Source: Nitrososphaerota archaeon (GTDB lineage: Archaea > Thermoproteota > Nitrososphaeria > Conexivisphaerales > UBA164). Taken from it: a stretch of 64,000 bases of DNA. The position numbers and the translations under genes are program-made. Of this stretch, positions 63,607 to 64,000 are shown piece after piece. The stretch lies in NCBI GenBank assembly GCA_023381255.1, contig JAMCTX010000010.1, forward strand, positions 58,643 through 122,642, given 5' to 3'. The stretch's first letter is position 1. Every line of letters begins with the position of its first letter. Below the pieces are notes generated by a model. It saw only the letters and a list, made by a program, of their open reading frames with translations. It did no database searches and was not told the DNA's origin.

Positions 63607-64000
63607 TTCATATATTTCTGCGCATATGATAATTAAGCGTTATGCATAGGATTTATCAAATTACGGTTAGACGAACTGATATGCCATGCGTGGAGATAAA
63701 GATGATAGGCATGTCTAAAATTCTGCAACAATATGCCTAGGAGAAGCATTAGTTAAAACCTGAAATTAGTTTCCAATAAAGAGAGAGAAAAATATGCGAC
63801 GTAAATTCGATAAAATAAGAAAATCACTTAAAAAAAGACGGTATTAGCTCAATTCTGCTCTTAAGATCTAGGAGCAGTTTGCAGCTGTTGTCGTTAACAG
63901 GTATGCTAACCATGCAACATCCTTCATCACACATATCACAAGAATAAACGAATATGGATTTTTTATCTGGGTCAAATCTCAAAAGCCCATTTTTTTGTGC
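62924..64000. repeat. Long direct repeat, copy 2 (runs off the window)
   Basis: Matches 13760-14836 with one mismatch over 1,077 nt and continues past the window edge. Covers the 5' two thirds of deaminase copy 2, the spacer and the 3' part of the regulator. Confidence 0.95.
63824..64000 (-). CDS. Putative winged-helix regulator, copy 2 (partial, C-terminal part)
   Basis: The 177 nt visible here correspond exactly to the 3' end of the gene at 14660-15490, including the Cys cluster CDMCDEGCC and the stop. The 5' part lies outside the window. It confirms that the repeat carries regulator and deaminase together. Confidence 0.8.
   Translation of the reverse strand, partial: AQKNGLLRFDPDKKSIFVYSCDMCDEGCCMVSIPVNDNSCKLLLDLKSRIELIPSFFK

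Overview
The window looks like a chromosomal segment of a euryarchaeon, most probably a relative of the Thermoplasmatales. The archaeal assignment is firm. It rests on archaeal-type LeuRS, AlaRS and AspRS, GatD/GatE, Nop5-fibrillarin, Cbf5, a proteasome beta subunit, a KH/beta-CASP termination nuclease (aCPSF1), replication factor C, deoxyhypusine synthase, a UbiA-type ether-lipid prenyltransferase, a 7S SRP RNA and an intron-containing tRNA-Tyr. The Thermoplasmatales placement is an inference. It rests on TATA boxes that often sit about 25-30 nt before the start codon (leaderless mRNAs), on GatCAB occurring together with GatDE, and on the general gene content.

Layout. 0-3.6 kb: an overlapping operon of MFS transporter, ADP-ribosylglycohydrolase-fold protein and PfkB kinase. 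3.9-5.3 kb: a decayed IS5-type element with recognisable terminal inverted repeats. 5.3-13 kb: a TauE/SafE-DUF1634 pair, an M20 peptidase, a two-subunit NAD(P)H:ferredoxin/sulfide dehydrogenase-type flavoprotein, a 14-codon micro-ORF, tRNA-Tyr and two DMT transporters. The second DMT gene takes its stop codon from the end of a TnpB-element remnant. 13.4-15.5 kb: an adenosine-deaminase-type gene and a putative regulator; this block recurs at the right edge of the window. 15.6-25 kb: hypothetical, MFS, Lsm, LeuRS, SRP RNA, a frameshifted TnpB element and AlaRS. 25.2-26.2 kb: a dead IS481-like copy. 26.3-29 kb: a three-gene SPFH/zinc-ribbon cluster. 29-37 kb: YchF-type GTPase, methyltransferase, deoxyhypusine synthase, TRAM protein, PP-loop tRNA-thiolation-like enzyme, an ECF S-component with an operator-like inverted repeat, a small wHTH regulator, and Nop5-fibrillarin.

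37-45 kb is one long minus-strand run: EndA-like protein, UbiA prenyltransferase, RfcL, HAD phosphatase, then AspRS-GatC-GatA-GatB. 46-53 kb is a second: proteasome beta, aCPSF1, Nre-family protein, GatD, GatE. The window therefore carries both indirect routes to amide aminoacyl-tRNAs: GatCAB, transcribed with AspRS, and the archaeal GatDE. 53-64 kb: aldo/keto reductase, TrpB2, ACT-domain protein, MFS, hypothetical, MazG-like protein, an IS481-like copy with an intact reading frame, CMP kinase-Cbf5, phosphohexomutase, and the second adenosine-deaminase-type gene with the partial second copy of the regulator.

The most noteworthy signals are: (1) a duplicated block of at least 1,077 bp with one mismatch that joins the same N-terminal two thirds of a deaminase to two different C-terminal thirds; (2) a short EndA-like protein that appears to lack the catalytic Tyr and His, in a genome whose tRNA-Tyr has an intron; (3) the SPFH/zinc-ribbon cluster; (4) the transporter-glycohydrolase-kinase operon; (5) a 14-aa Lys-rich micro-ORF with its own promoter signals; (6) a perfect 12-bp inverted repeat over the ECF-component promoter.
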